Positions 1 through 6,544 of a DNA stretch of 64,000 bases are shown here, in pieces. Source of the DNA: Clostridium sp. AT4 (lineage in GTDB: Bacteria; Bacillota; Clostridia; Lachnospirales; Lachnospiraceae); assembly GCF_001517625.2 (NCBI RefSeq), contig NZ_LN999825.1, positions 1 through 64,000 on the forward strand, in the 5' to 3' direction. Made by a program: the position numbers and the translations under genes. How positions within the stretch are numbered: position 1 is the first letter of the stretch; each line of letters opens with the position of its first letter. Below the pieces are notes generated by a model. The model was not told where the DNA came from and made no database searches. It saw nothing but the letters and a program-made list of their open reading frames with translations.

Positions 1-6
1 TTTTAT

Positions 7-78
7 GCGCGAGTGGCTCAGTGGTGGAGCACCACCTTGCCAAGGTGGGGGCCGCGGGTTCGAATCCCGTCTCGCGCT
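7..78 (+). tRNA. tRNA-Gly (anticodon GCC)
   Basis: A 72-nt cloverleaf is seen. The acceptor stem 7-13 pairs with 71-77 and U78 is the discriminator. The anticodon stem-loop has the loop TTGCCAA, giving anticodon GCC. The T-arm at 54-70 has the loop TTCGAAT. CCA is not encoded. The gene is intact, but its 3' part from position 58 is duplicated at 6473-6495, so it is the integration target of the adjacent element. Confidence 0.97.
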
Positions 79-80
79 CT
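58..80. repeat. attL core direct repeat
   Basis: This 23-bp stretch of the tRNA-Gly T-arm and acceptor stem, plus two bases, recurs perfectly at 6473-6495. Tyrosine recombinases often use the tRNA 3' end as attB and restore the gene on insertion, as seen here. Confidence 0.9.
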
Positions 81-90
81 ATTTTTTTAT

Positions 91-128
91 AGCGGAAGCC
101 TTTAGTTTCAAAGGTTTCCGCTGTTTTT
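91..128 (+). terminator. tRNA-Gly terminator, element-side copy
   Basis: A 13-bp perfect stem (91-103 with 110-122) with a six-base loop is followed by GTTTTT. It lies 12 bases past the tRNA. A nearly identical hairpin sits at 6506-6544 next to the other att copy, so the element appears to carry a replacement terminator as well as a replacement tRNA 3' end. Confidence 0.88.
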
Positions 129-143
129 GTATGTCTTACAGGC

Positions 144-162
144 TGTAGACAGTTGTAGACAG
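144..162. promoter_or_regulatory. Integrase arm-type repeats, left end
   Basis: Two tandem copies of TGTAGACAG lie at 144-152 and 154-162, between the att core and the integrase stop codon. Matching copies occur near the right end (6397-6405, and 6408-6416 as TGTAGACAC). Paired short repeats inside both ends are the usual binding sites for the N-terminal arm-binding domain of Tn916/lambda-type integrases. Confidence 0.65.
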
Positions 163-163
163 C

Positions 164-1366
164 TTACAAAGCTTTAGATATGAGGTCATAAGTTTCCTGT
201 TCCGTCAGTGGATTGTAGATATATCCTAGAGTGGTGTTCAGGTTGCTGTGTCCGAGCAATTCACGAATACAATCCAGAGGAACGCCGTTTGCATTTAGGT
301 TGCTGGCAAAGGTTTTCCGCATTTTGTGGGTAGATTTTGTAGCCACTCCCTGACGTTCTGCGTATTTTTCAAGAACATAGGCAATCTGCCTTGATGTAAG
401 CCGTTCACCATCTCTCATAAAGATGTAATCGCCGATATGTTCCACCTTTTGCAGGATATGGATTGCTTTTGGAACCAGAACAACAAATCTGTCACGATTT
501 GTCTTTGTGTGTTCCACTACCTCATATTGGTTTGTAACCTGATTTCTGACTTCCTCACGAACAATATGCAGATGGTTGCTATTGCAGTAATCTTCCCATT
601 TAAGGGCTACCAGTTCACCGACACGCAGACCAAGCAGGAAATTTAATTTCACAGCCAGAAAAGCAGTATCGCTGGTTTCTATATACATACGGTCAAGATA
701 CTGGTTTAAGTCCTTTAGTTCATCTGAATTATAGGTTTCTGTTTTTCCCGTCTTTCTGACTACCTGTTTAAATTTGACAAGGATTTGAACTTTGTCCATG
801 GGGTTCTCTGTGAGATACTTCTTTCTGACAGCATATTCAAACATACCATTCAAGATTGTTTTGATGTTGCACCATTCTTTGCGTGGGAGATGAAACTCCC
901 TAACAATGCGATTACACTCCGTTTCCAGCAATAACTCATTCACCTGCCGGATTTTTTTATTATGCAGGGCGGATGGTTCAAAATATTTTTTATAATGCTG
1001 TTTATGTCGTTTAATGGTGTTAGGGCTGTTTGTTACCGTCTGTTTGTATTCCAGCCATTCCTCATACAGTTCGTAAAAAGTCAGTTTGTCAATGTGCGAA
1101 TTTTGGAAGTAAAGCGGAATCAGCTTGTCCAGCAGTTCCTCTTCCGTTTGTGCTTTGATATTTTTTCTTTTTCCGTCTGTTCCTTTATAGCAGGTTTGCC
1201 ACCGTCCACCCTCTTTTGCTGGCGGTGTGATAGCATAAGTATGTATTTTTCGGATTTGTTCTCTTTTTGTAGACATAAGCATATCAAGCACACTGTCTGC
1301 GTTGATTATACCGCAGTCAAATGCTTCTTTCAAGATAACAAAATCCTTATTTGTCATATGTTTCAT
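164..1366 (-). CDS. Tyrosine recombinase/integrase
   Basis: This 400-residue integrase catalyses site-specific insertion and excision of the element. The N-terminal part (about 35-85) looks like an arm-DNA-binding domain, residues 95-185 form the SAM-like core-binding domain, and 215-395 the catalytic domain. The catalytic set is visible: Arg248 in LGLRVGEL, His347 and Arg350 in THKMR, His373 in LLGHSN, and the nucleophile Tyr382 or Tyr384 in GYIYNP. The length and layout fit Tn916-like integrases. The gene ends just inside attL, the normal place for such integrases, and points toward the tRNA. No excisionase gene is recognisable nearby. Confidence 0.95.
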   Translation of the reverse strand: MKHMTNKDFVILKEAFDCGIINADSVLDMLMSTKREQIRKIHTYAITPPAKEGGRWQTCYKGTDGKRKNIKAQTEEELLDKLIPLYFQNSHIDKLTFYELYEEWLEYKQTVTNSPNTIKRHKQHYKKYFEPSALHNKKIRQVNELLLETECNRIVREFHLPRKEWCNIKTILNGMFEYAVRKKYLTENPMDKVQILVKFKQVVRKTGKTETYNSDELKDLNQYLDRMYIETSDTAFLAVKLNFLLGLRVGELVALKWEDYCNSNHLHIVREEVRNQVTNQYEVVEHTKTNRDRFVVLVPKAIHILQKVEHIGDYIFMRDGERLTSRQIAYVLEKYAERQGVATKSTHKMRKTFASNLNANGVPLDCIRELLGHSNLNTTLGYIYNPLTEQETYDLISKAL

Positions 1367-1534
1367 AGTCCACCTGTATCATAACGGTGGTGTATGATTC
1401 ATAAATTTTTTCTGAATTATTTTTCTGGGTAATTTTTGAAGTTTAGATATTTAGATAGATATATATTTTTATATTATATAGTTATTTTTTGTGTTTGTAT
1501 TTTTCGTTTATATATGTTTGATTTTATATATTGT

Positions 1535-2497
1535 TTATGTATTTTTTGTTGAACCATTACACCAAGTAGGGTTAATATGTTGCTTGTAAATTTGGCTTAT
1601 GTAGGTACTGGAAAAATCACGCTCTGGATCAACGATTTTAACAGCGGATTCATGTACTTTTTGATAATTGGCTTTTGATAACGTTTCTATCGCGTCTCCA
1701 TAACTTATCTTTTCTATGGTGGGTTTTTTGATTCCGCGGCTACATCGGTAGATATTTAATCCTGGCGGTAACAGTTTTAAGCGGCTGCCTTTGATAATGT
1801 GCTTGCTATCTCCTTGTCCTGTTTGTACTGTCCGGAGTTCACCTTGCAGTAAATCATGAGTTAGTGGTATACCACTTTCAATATCCAAGTCCGATAGATA
1901 TGCAGTCAGATAGGCACCTATATTATCAATATTACTATCCAATGCTTTAATACTAACAAAGCCATGCCCCCATATTTTTGCAAGTGTTTCGTTTTCAATG
2001 AATGGAGGGATTTTGGGAAAAATTGCTATCATATGGAGATGGAAAGCACCTCTTCCCTGAGCCTCTACACAAACAATGTATTCATAGGACATATCGTATC
2101 TATTTTTAATGTACCGCCGTAATCGTTTGTTAAAATCACGAAAATCTGTATATAACAGTTTCGTATCGTGCATATTTTCGCGATATGTTAAAGTGATAAA
2201 ACGTATCCGTTTAATATTCTGTGGGGTTACATTTGTGTTGATTAAATCCCGAAGATTTCGCATGGTCTTTTCGAGATTTCGCAAGTTTTCTGTTCGGTCA
2301 TGTGCATGATGGATAATTTTTTTTATTTCTCCAGTGGAGACAATCATATATTCTTTTTTTGAAATTGGTTTGATAGTGGCACCTGTATTTTGTCTGTCAG
2401 AAATAGTTATTTGCTTAATATTTCCCATTGACTTTAAACAGACAGGACGTTCACTATCAATATGCTTTGGCATTTCAATTTTATTTCTTTTTATCAT
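1535..2497 (-). CDS. HUH-type rolling-circle replication initiator (Rep)
   Basis: This 320-residue protein has the three rolling-circle Rep motifs. Motif I is FITLTY (about 100-105). The HUH-like metal motif is HLH (His153, His155) in GAFHLHMIAIF. A tyrosine motif follows with Tyr196 and Tyr200 in GAYLTAY. Such enzymes nick one strand at an origin, stay bound through the tyrosine, and start rolling-circle replication or strand transfer. The layout fits Rep proteins of small plasmids, filamentous phages and integrative elements (ORF2/G2P-like). It follows the FtsK-like gene by 70 bases. It may also act as the relaxase for transfer, which the sequence cannot settle. Confidence 0.85.
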   Translation of the reverse strand: MIKRNKIEMPKHIDSERPVCLKSMGNIKQITISDRQNTGATIKPISKKEYMIVSTGEIKKIIHHAHDRTENLRNLEKTMRNLRDLINTNVTPQNIKRIRFITLTYRENMHDTKLLYTDFRDFNKRLRRYIKNRYDMSYEYIVCVEAQGRGAFHLHMIAIFPKIPPFIENETLAKIWGHGFVSIKALDSNIDNIGAYLTAYLSDLDIESGIPLTHDLLQGELRTVQTGQGDSKHIIKGSRLKLLPPGLNIYRCSRGIKKPTIEKISYGDAIETLSKANYQKVHESAVKIVDPERDFSSTYISQIYKQHINPTWCNGSTKNT

Positions 2498-2530
2498 GGC
2501 ATAATGTCACCTGTTAATCGAGTTAAAGGA

Positions 2531-2550
2531 GCACCCTGCAAGCAGGGCAC
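2531..2550 (-). other. Intercistronic hairpin before rep
   Basis: A short hairpin, CCCTGC-AA-GCAGGG, lies between the FtsK-like and rep genes. No T-run follows it, so an mRNA-processing or attenuation role is more likely than full termination. A self-complementary AGAGGCCTCT is adjacent at 2555-2564. Confidence 0.4.
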
Positions 2551-2567
2551 TCCCAGAGGCCTCTAGG

Positions 2568-3320
2568 CTATTGCTCCGCACCGCCTGACGGCCTCCTGTT
2601 TACAGCTTCACATATAACTTTATGTAGTTTTGGGGTATTTCTGGGAAGTACAGAACGGATTTTCTTTATCTGAATATCCGATATATAATAACCGACACCC
2701 ACAGGGCAAGGTTCAATAATGTCCTTGTATTCATTGGCTATCATGGCAACACTCTCTTTGTTATTAGCCATAGAACCCATTAGAAAGCGATGGTTAAAAT
2801 TTTCCCGTCCTAATAGAACGTCTGCGGAGGGACGCTGTAGTGCAAAACAAAGGTGGATTCGAAAACTTCTTGATAGATTTAGCATACGGGCAAGTTTACC
2901 TTTGATTTCTTCCTGTTCTTTCTTGGAAAGAGACATTAAGAGCGAAGGAAATTCGTCCACCATAAGCAGTACGAAGTGATTGGATGGTACTCTCTTGTAC
3001 AAGCGGTTTTCAAACAATTCAAAGAATGTATTAAATCCAGTAAGAGCATGATCTACAGCATAATAATTTGCCATTCCCTCACAATAGGTATAATCCATTC
3101 CCTTATAATCCACAATGTATATACAAATATTAGGTATATATAGACTTAATTTCCCCAGAAGGGAAGCGGTAAGCACCGTCTTACCACTTCCGCTAGGCCC
3201 ACAAACAAGGCATCTTTGTCCCTGAACCCTAAAGTCAGAAAAGTTTAAGTATTTCATGATACCAAGTTGAAAATACTCTTCATCAAGACAAAAGGGAATT
3301 TCAGTTTTAAAAATCATCAT
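2568..3320 (-). CDS. FtsK/HerA-family DNA translocase ATPase
   Basis: This 250-residue P-loop ATPase has Walker A GPSGSGKT (41-48), Walker B with Asp122-Glu123 in LLMVDEF, and the FtsK-family LQRPSAD signature (161-167). Members pump DNA. In AICEs (TraB) and Tn916/ICEBs1 elements (TcpA/ConQ) they move element DNA between cells. This copy is about half the usual length and has no membrane segment. The gene just upstream supplies a two-TM protein and overlaps it by 14 bases, so the pair may be a split form of a membrane-anchored coupling ATPase. RBS AAAGG precedes ATG ATG. A phage Zot-like role is possible but fits less well, since Zot carries its own TM segment. Confidence 0.8.
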   Translation of the reverse strand: MMIFKTEIPFCLDEEYFQLGIMKYLNFSDFRVQGQRCLVCGPSGSGKTVLTASLLGKLSLYIPNICIYIVDYKGMDYTYCEGMANYYAVDHALTGFNTFFELFENRLYKRVPSNHFVLLMVDEFPSLLMSLSKKEQEEIKGKLARMLNLSRSFRIHLCFALQRPSADVLLGRENFNHRFLMGSMANNKESVAMIANEYKDIIEPCPVGVGYYISDIQIKKIRSVLPRNTPKLHKVICEAVNRRPSGGAEQ

Positions 3321-4029
3321 CGAATACCTTTAGCTGTTGTGCATTATGATACATATAGGCGGTATTTTCTTTTGTATCAATGTAGTTAGCAGCTTCTGGC
3401 GTATCTACAATAACAAGAGAAATATGCCATGCACCTGAAACCAATATTACTTCGTCCACAAATATCCTGGGGTACAATCGGTTGTGATATTCGACCGTAG
3501 CACGTCCAAGGTTCATACTTCCGTCAGCAAGCTTCGACTCCAGTTTGGAGGTTAATATTTCAGAAAACAGATTTTCTTCCAGAGCTGCACCATCTGACAT
3601 AATCTTGAAACGGTAAACGCTACAGCCTTTCGAAGGCTCGTATTGAGAGCCTAAATCATCCTTTAAATCTCCGAATGTGGTTGGCGGAATCACGTGGAAT
3701 GCTCGATGATTTTCTTTAAAAATAAGAAAAATATTTCTCAATAAAATCTTATTAAAAAAGAGAATGTTATTTCCTGCATTTTTAGTGGCAGGTGTTTCAG
3801 CTTTTTTTGCGACAGACTTGCTTTGTGTGGAAAATCCAACAACGGCAATGATAGCTGCTGTAGCAATCATGAACGCATCAAAATTTTTCATAATAAAATT
3901 GACGAGTAATACAGCCCCGATGATGACAACGATAATTGGCGGAACAAGAATAAAACAGTACTTTGCAAAAGTTTTCCAATCACTGGCAAGGTATGCATCT
4001 TGTATATTTTCTATCAAGCGTCTTATCAT
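3307..4029 (-). CDS. Two-TM membrane protein, likely partner of the FtsK-like ATPase
   Basis: This 240-residue protein has two adjacent hydrophobic segments (about 25-47 and 51-67) and a soluble C-terminal part of about 170 residues. The family is not recognised. The start overlaps the preceding stop as ATGA, and the end overlaps the FtsK-like start, so the three genes look translationally coupled. The RBS is a near-perfect GGAGGTGAT. By position it resembles the N-terminal membrane half of TcpA/ConQ/TraB-type coupling proteins encoded separately. It could anchor the motor at the membrane; this is inference from gene order. Confidence 0.6.
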   Translation of the reverse strand: MIRRLIENIQDAYLASDWKTFAKYCFILVPPIIVVIIGAVLLVNFIMKNFDAFMIATAAIIAVVGFSTQSKSVAKKAETPATKNAGNNILFFNKILLRNIFLIFKENHRAFHVIPPTTFGDLKDDLGSQYEPSKGCSVYRFKIMSDGAALEENLFSEILTSKLESKLADGSMNLGRATVEYHNRLYPRIFVDEVILVSGAWHISLVIVDTPEAANYIDTKENTAYMYHNAQQLKVFDDDF

Positions 4030-4343
4030 TGGAGAATCACCTCCTCAGCTGTAGCGGAAATACCGACTTTTCCGTTAACATTGTAAATTTTTCCAACAAA
4101 GCCTTTAAACGTGACGGAAATATCTTTTTCAGAAGCTTCCAGCTGTTCAGGCGTGATTTTTGGTACTTTGTCATTAGTTTTGACGGTGATCTTATCGAAG
4201 CCGGCTCTTGATGCGACGATGTAATTCCAGCCTTCAATCTCTGGAGTCCAAGTGCCGTCCTTAATCGTATGGCGTTCCTTGACTTCGGCTAAATAGCCGC
4301 CTTTTGGGAATACCTGATCTTTAGTTAAGCTTACTTTTACCAT
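4026..4343 (-). CDS. Small soluble protein, first gene of the element's transfer operon
   Basis: This 105-residue protein has no signal peptide or TM segment. It is predicted to be rich in beta strand, with alternating hydrophobic and charged residues. It starts after a strong GGAGG and leads a coupled operon with the membrane protein and the FtsK-like motor. The position matches the small DUF961-type proteins (Orf22/Orf23, YdcP) ahead of the coupling ATPase in Tn916-like elements. It also matches the single-strand DNA-binding protein of rolling-circle replicons. Clear homology to either cannot be claimed from the sequence alone. Confidence 0.6.
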   Translation of the reverse strand: MVKVSLTKDQVFPKGGYLAEVKERHTIKDGTWTPEIEGWNYIVASRAGFDKITVKTNDKVPKITPEQLEASEKDISVTFKGFVGKIYNVNGKVGISATAEEVILQ

Positions 4344-4717
4344 GGGTAAAACCTCCTCAAAAAATAGTGAATGCCCTTTTCCTAACCTTGATTTTGCGGA
4401 AAAAGGGCATACAAAAAGCGCAACTATCAGGGCTCGGAAAATCGTACCACTATAGACCTATAATAGGATATAGAAGTGGTAAACAATTTATAATTCCTGT
4501 ATATAGGAACTATTTCCTGTCTTACTTGAGACAGGAAAACCCTACATGGTCATAAAGTAACCATGCACCTGATAGTGCGCTTTACACTATATTTATTTTG
4601 TAACATACTTCTTGAAAAAAGTCAACAAAATTTGGAAGATATTTTTTCAAGAGAATTATGAGTTAATATTAACAGTTTATAAATTTTGAAAAAACATGAG
4701 AGAAAGTATCCTTTTAT
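4344..4717. other. Hairpin-rich non-coding region, candidate replication/transfer origin
   Basis: This 374-base gap separates the transfer operon from the repressor gene and holds at least four inverted repeats: 4371-4382 with 4398-4410 (12 bp, one bulge); 4494-4498 with 4505-4509; 4513-4522 with 4529-4538 (10 bp perfect, six-base loop); and 4572-4577 with 4585-4590. A weaker pairing joins 4445-4451 and 4475-4481. Closely spaced hairpins are typical of rolling-circle double- and single-strand origins and oriT. Some could instead be attenuators for the operon starting at 4343. No nick site can be assigned. Confidence 0.5.
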
Positions 4718-4960
4718 TTATTCTATTTCCTGCTCCAATTCATTAAAAAGAGAGGACGAAAAAAATTCAGATAATGTAATTTCAAAACCATCACATATTT
4801 TTTTGACAGTAGAAAGTGTAATATTTTTTCGTTTTGTATCAAATATGCTGTAAATAGTAGAAGGCGTTACACCACACAGATTAGCCAATTCATTATATGT
4901 AATTCCTCGTTCTTTACAAAGCATTTCAATTCTTTTGGCAGTTGCTTCTTTGACATACAT
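4718..4960 (-). CDS. Xre-family HTH repressor
   Basis: This 80-residue protein is essentially one Cro/C1-type helix-turn-helix domain (about 8-65), with the recognition part TYNELANLCGVTPSTIYSIF followed by LSTVKKICDGFEI. The acidic tail is short. Such proteins control mobile-element gene expression. It is divergent from the CAP-protein gene, and the shared upstream region has GCGT/ACGC repeats that could be its operator. It is the only recognisable regulator in the element and so the best candidate for control of excision and transfer. Confidence 0.85.
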   Translation of the reverse strand: MYVKEATAKRIEMLCKERGITYNELANLCGVTPSTIYSIFDTKRKNITLSTVKKICDGFEITLSEFFSSSLFNELEQEIE

Positions 4961-5013
4961 AAAAGTATAGTTCCTCTTTCCCTAATATAATATGTCAAAA
5001 GGATAACAATTTA

Positions 5014-5063
5014 AGCGTAATAGCGTGTACGCAGTTGCGTATATTGTAAAAATGTGCTATGAT
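5014..5063 (+). promoter_or_regulatory. Promoter for the CAP-protein gene with overlapping GCGT/ACGC repeats
   Basis: A -35 TTGCGT (5035-5040), a 17-base spacer and a -10 TATGAT (5058-5063) are seen. Just upstream, and overlapping the -35, GCGT occurs three times and ACGC once, including the inverted pair GCGTGTACGC. This is where a repressor made from the divergent Xre gene would be expected to bind. The binding is inference. Confidence 0.45.
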
Positions 5064-5200
5064 TAATGTGAATGAAATGGCTATTTTGATTTAGATAGTA
5101 TATTGGAAATAATGAAAAAATAGAAACTATAAAAATAGTAATCTATTGAGTTCCTTTTTGGGCGATGATATACTTTTAAAATAAAAGGATGGGATTTATC

Positions 5201-6040
5201 ATGATGAAAAATATGAAAACTTTTGCACTTATGGGTTTAGCAGCAGCTTTAGCATTTGGACATCCAGTAGCTTCTTATGCAGGACAGTGGAACGCTGGAA
5301 CAGGAGAAAACGCTGGACACTGGCAGTATCAGAATGATGACGGGTCTTATCCGGCAAATTGCTGGCAGTGGATCGATGGTAACAATGATGGTATTGCAGA
5401 AAGTTACTACTTTGATCAGAATGGTTGGACATTAAGTAATGTTGTAACTCCAGACGGCTTTATGGTAAATGCAGATGGTGCATGGACTGTATTTGGCCAG
5501 CCGGTTACTAAAGTTGTAAATTCCAACGGTAGTATTGGCGGTTATGCTGAAGGCAGCAATGGTAGCGGTGTAACTATTGCTGAAAGTAGCGACAATTATG
5601 AGGAGTCTGTATCTGACGTGGATGTAGACGACGATTCTCGCTGGAACAGAGAAATGGCAGAAGAGTTTGTAGAACTCCTTAATGAATATAGAGAGAAGAA
5701 AGGCAATGAGCCTGTGGAGTTGACTGACGATGCTCAATACTATGCAGAAATTCGTGCTATGCAGCTTGAGGATAATTATACGCATAGTGTTGATGAAAAT
5801 GACTATATTGAGAAGAATTGGTATGGTAACGAGTATATTACAAAAAATGTATACTCAGCTGAGGATGCTATTAAGTCTTATAAATCATCTAGCGCTCACT
5901 GGTCTGGATTAACTAATACAGAGGATGTTACAGAGTGCGGTGTTGGTTTCTATAGGATGAATAATGGTAAATATGCAGTATCTGTGAATTTCAACGACTT
6001 TAATGATGAAGAATGCGTATTTGCAAACTTTATCAAATAA
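5201..6040 (+). CDS. Exported CAP-domain protein with wall-binding-like repeats (element cargo)
   Basis: This 279-residue protein starts with a signal peptide (MMKNMKTFALMG, hydrophobic core, cleavage near SYAG). A Trp/Tyr-rich stretch (about 30-100) follows, resembling choline/cell-wall-binding repeats. Then come an acidic Ser/Asp linker and a C-terminal CAP (SCP/PR-1) domain (about 150-279) with FVELLNEYR, YAEIRAMQL and the His of THSVDEN. It should be displayed on the cell surface. The function of bacterial CAP proteins is mostly unknown. ATG at 5201 is preferred because AAAGGA lies 11 bases upstream; an in-frame ATG at 5189 abuts that RBS. The AT-rich sequence matches the element. It is cargo, transcribed away from the transfer genes. 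Confidence 0.82.
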   Translation: MMKNMKTFALMGLAAALAFGHPVASYAGQWNAGTGENAGHWQYQNDDGSYPANCWQWIDGNNDGIAESYYFDQNGWTLSNVVTPDGFMVNADGAWTVFGQPVTKVVNSNGSIGGYAEGSNGSGVTIAESSDNYEESVSDVDVDDDSRWNREMAEEFVELLNEYREKKGNEPVELTDDAQYYAEIRAMQLEDNYTHSVDENDYIEKNWYGNEYITKNVYSAEDAIKSYKSSSAHWSGLTNTEDVTECGVGFYRMNNGKYAVSVNFNDFNDEECVFANFIK

Positions 6041-6058
6041 ATTAAATAACTCAAATAA

Positions 6059-6095
6059 GATAACAGCTATCTGAGTGTAGGTAGCTGTTATTTTA
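6059..6095 (+). terminator. Terminator after the CAP-protein gene
   Basis: A stem ATAACAGCTAT / GTAGCTGTTAT with a nine-base loop is followed by TTTTATT, 19 bases after the stop codon. It separates the CAP gene from the next cargo gene, which has its own strong RBS. Confidence 0.75.
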
Positions 6096-6120
6096 TTACA
6101 AAGAAATAGAGGAGGTAAAT

Positions 6121-6327
6121 ATGTTTAGGTTTAAAAACAAGAAACTTTATGCACTATTTAGATCGTGCTTATCGTTATTACTTGTATTCTCTCTTTTAGC
6201 TCCGACTGTAGTGTATGCTAATTCTGGTGGTTCTCAGGGTGGTGGTTCTAAGCAAACAAGGCTGGATTGTAAGCGTATGCTTCAATCCAACCTAAGTCCA
6301 TTTTGGTTTTTAGGTATAAGCACATGA
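6121..6327 (+). pseudogene. Truncated exported-protein gene at the element's right end
   Basis: The open frame begins after a strong GAGGAGGT RBS and encodes a clear signal peptide (basic start, hydrophobic LSLLLVFSLLAP, cleavage after VYA). A Gly/Ser-rich piece, GGSQGGGS, follows. After about residue 45 the sequence loses this character and stops at residue 68, roughly 145 bases before the attR core. The intact translation start with no mature domain suggests a deletion at the element edge removed the rest. A genuine small secreted peptide is possible but less likely. Confidence 0.55.
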
Positions 6328-6396
6328 AAAGCAGTAAAGGGGCAAGATGTATCTGCTTCGCAGCCCCCTTGACAGCTTTTTTCCAAAATTTAAAGT

Positions 6397-6416
6397 TGTA
6401 GACAGCCTGTAGACAC
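6397..6416. promoter_or_regulatory. Integrase arm-type repeats, right end
   Basis: TGTAGACAG (6397-6405) and TGTAGACAC (6408-6416) repeat the pair near the left end in the same orientation. Their position inside attR supports their being arm sites for the integrase rather than chance repeats. Confidence 0.6.
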
Positions 6417-6472
6417 ACGACAGACAGTGTGCTTTTCTCCTCGTATTTATTAGCTTTTTTGACGGTGGTAGA

Positions 6473-6495
6473 GTTCGAATCCCGTCTCGCGCTCT
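6473..6495. repeat. attR core direct repeat
   Basis: A perfect 23-bp copy of the tRNA-Gly 3' region at 58-80, without the rest of the tRNA, followed 10 bases later by a second copy of the tRNA terminator. It marks the right boundary of the element. Confidence 0.9.
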
Positions 6496-6505
6496 TTTTA
6501 ATTTC

Positions 6506-6544
6506 AGCGGAAGCCTTTATTTTCAAAGGTTTCCGCTGTTTTTT
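6506..6544. terminator. Original tRNA-Gly terminator, shared with the convergent permease gene
   Basis: A 13-bp stem (6506-6518 with 6525-6537) with a TTTTTT tract duplicates 91-128 apart from loop and flank changes. The T-tract overlaps the stop codon of the minus-strand permease gene. Before insertion this hairpin would have followed the tRNA directly. Confidence 0.82.

Larger units (their letters stand above)
58..6495. mobile_element. tRNA-Gly-integrated minimal replicative/transfer element
   Basis: The element is bounded by a perfect 23-bp direct repeat: tRNA T-arm and acceptor sequence at 58-80, and a displaced copy at 6473-6495. It holds a tyrosine integrase beside the tRNA end, an HUH Rep, an FtsK-like motor, a two-TM protein, a small coupled protein and an Xre repressor, then two exported-protein cargo genes in the opposite direction. 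It is visibly more AT-rich than the flanking chromosome. The set Int+Rep+FtsK with no type IV secretion genes recalls actinomycete AICEs, or an IME that borrows a helper's machinery. An inovirus-like prophage is less likely because no small coat-like TM protein is seen. Boundaries are seen; the transfer mode is inferred. Confidence 0.85.

Noticed and set aside
58-6495. Filamentous (inovirus-like) prophage
   Set aside because: A Rep with HUH motifs and a small P-loop ATPase fit, but there is no small coat-like TM protein. The ATPase has the FtsK LQRPSAD signature and no TM segment of its own. Kept only as an alternative.
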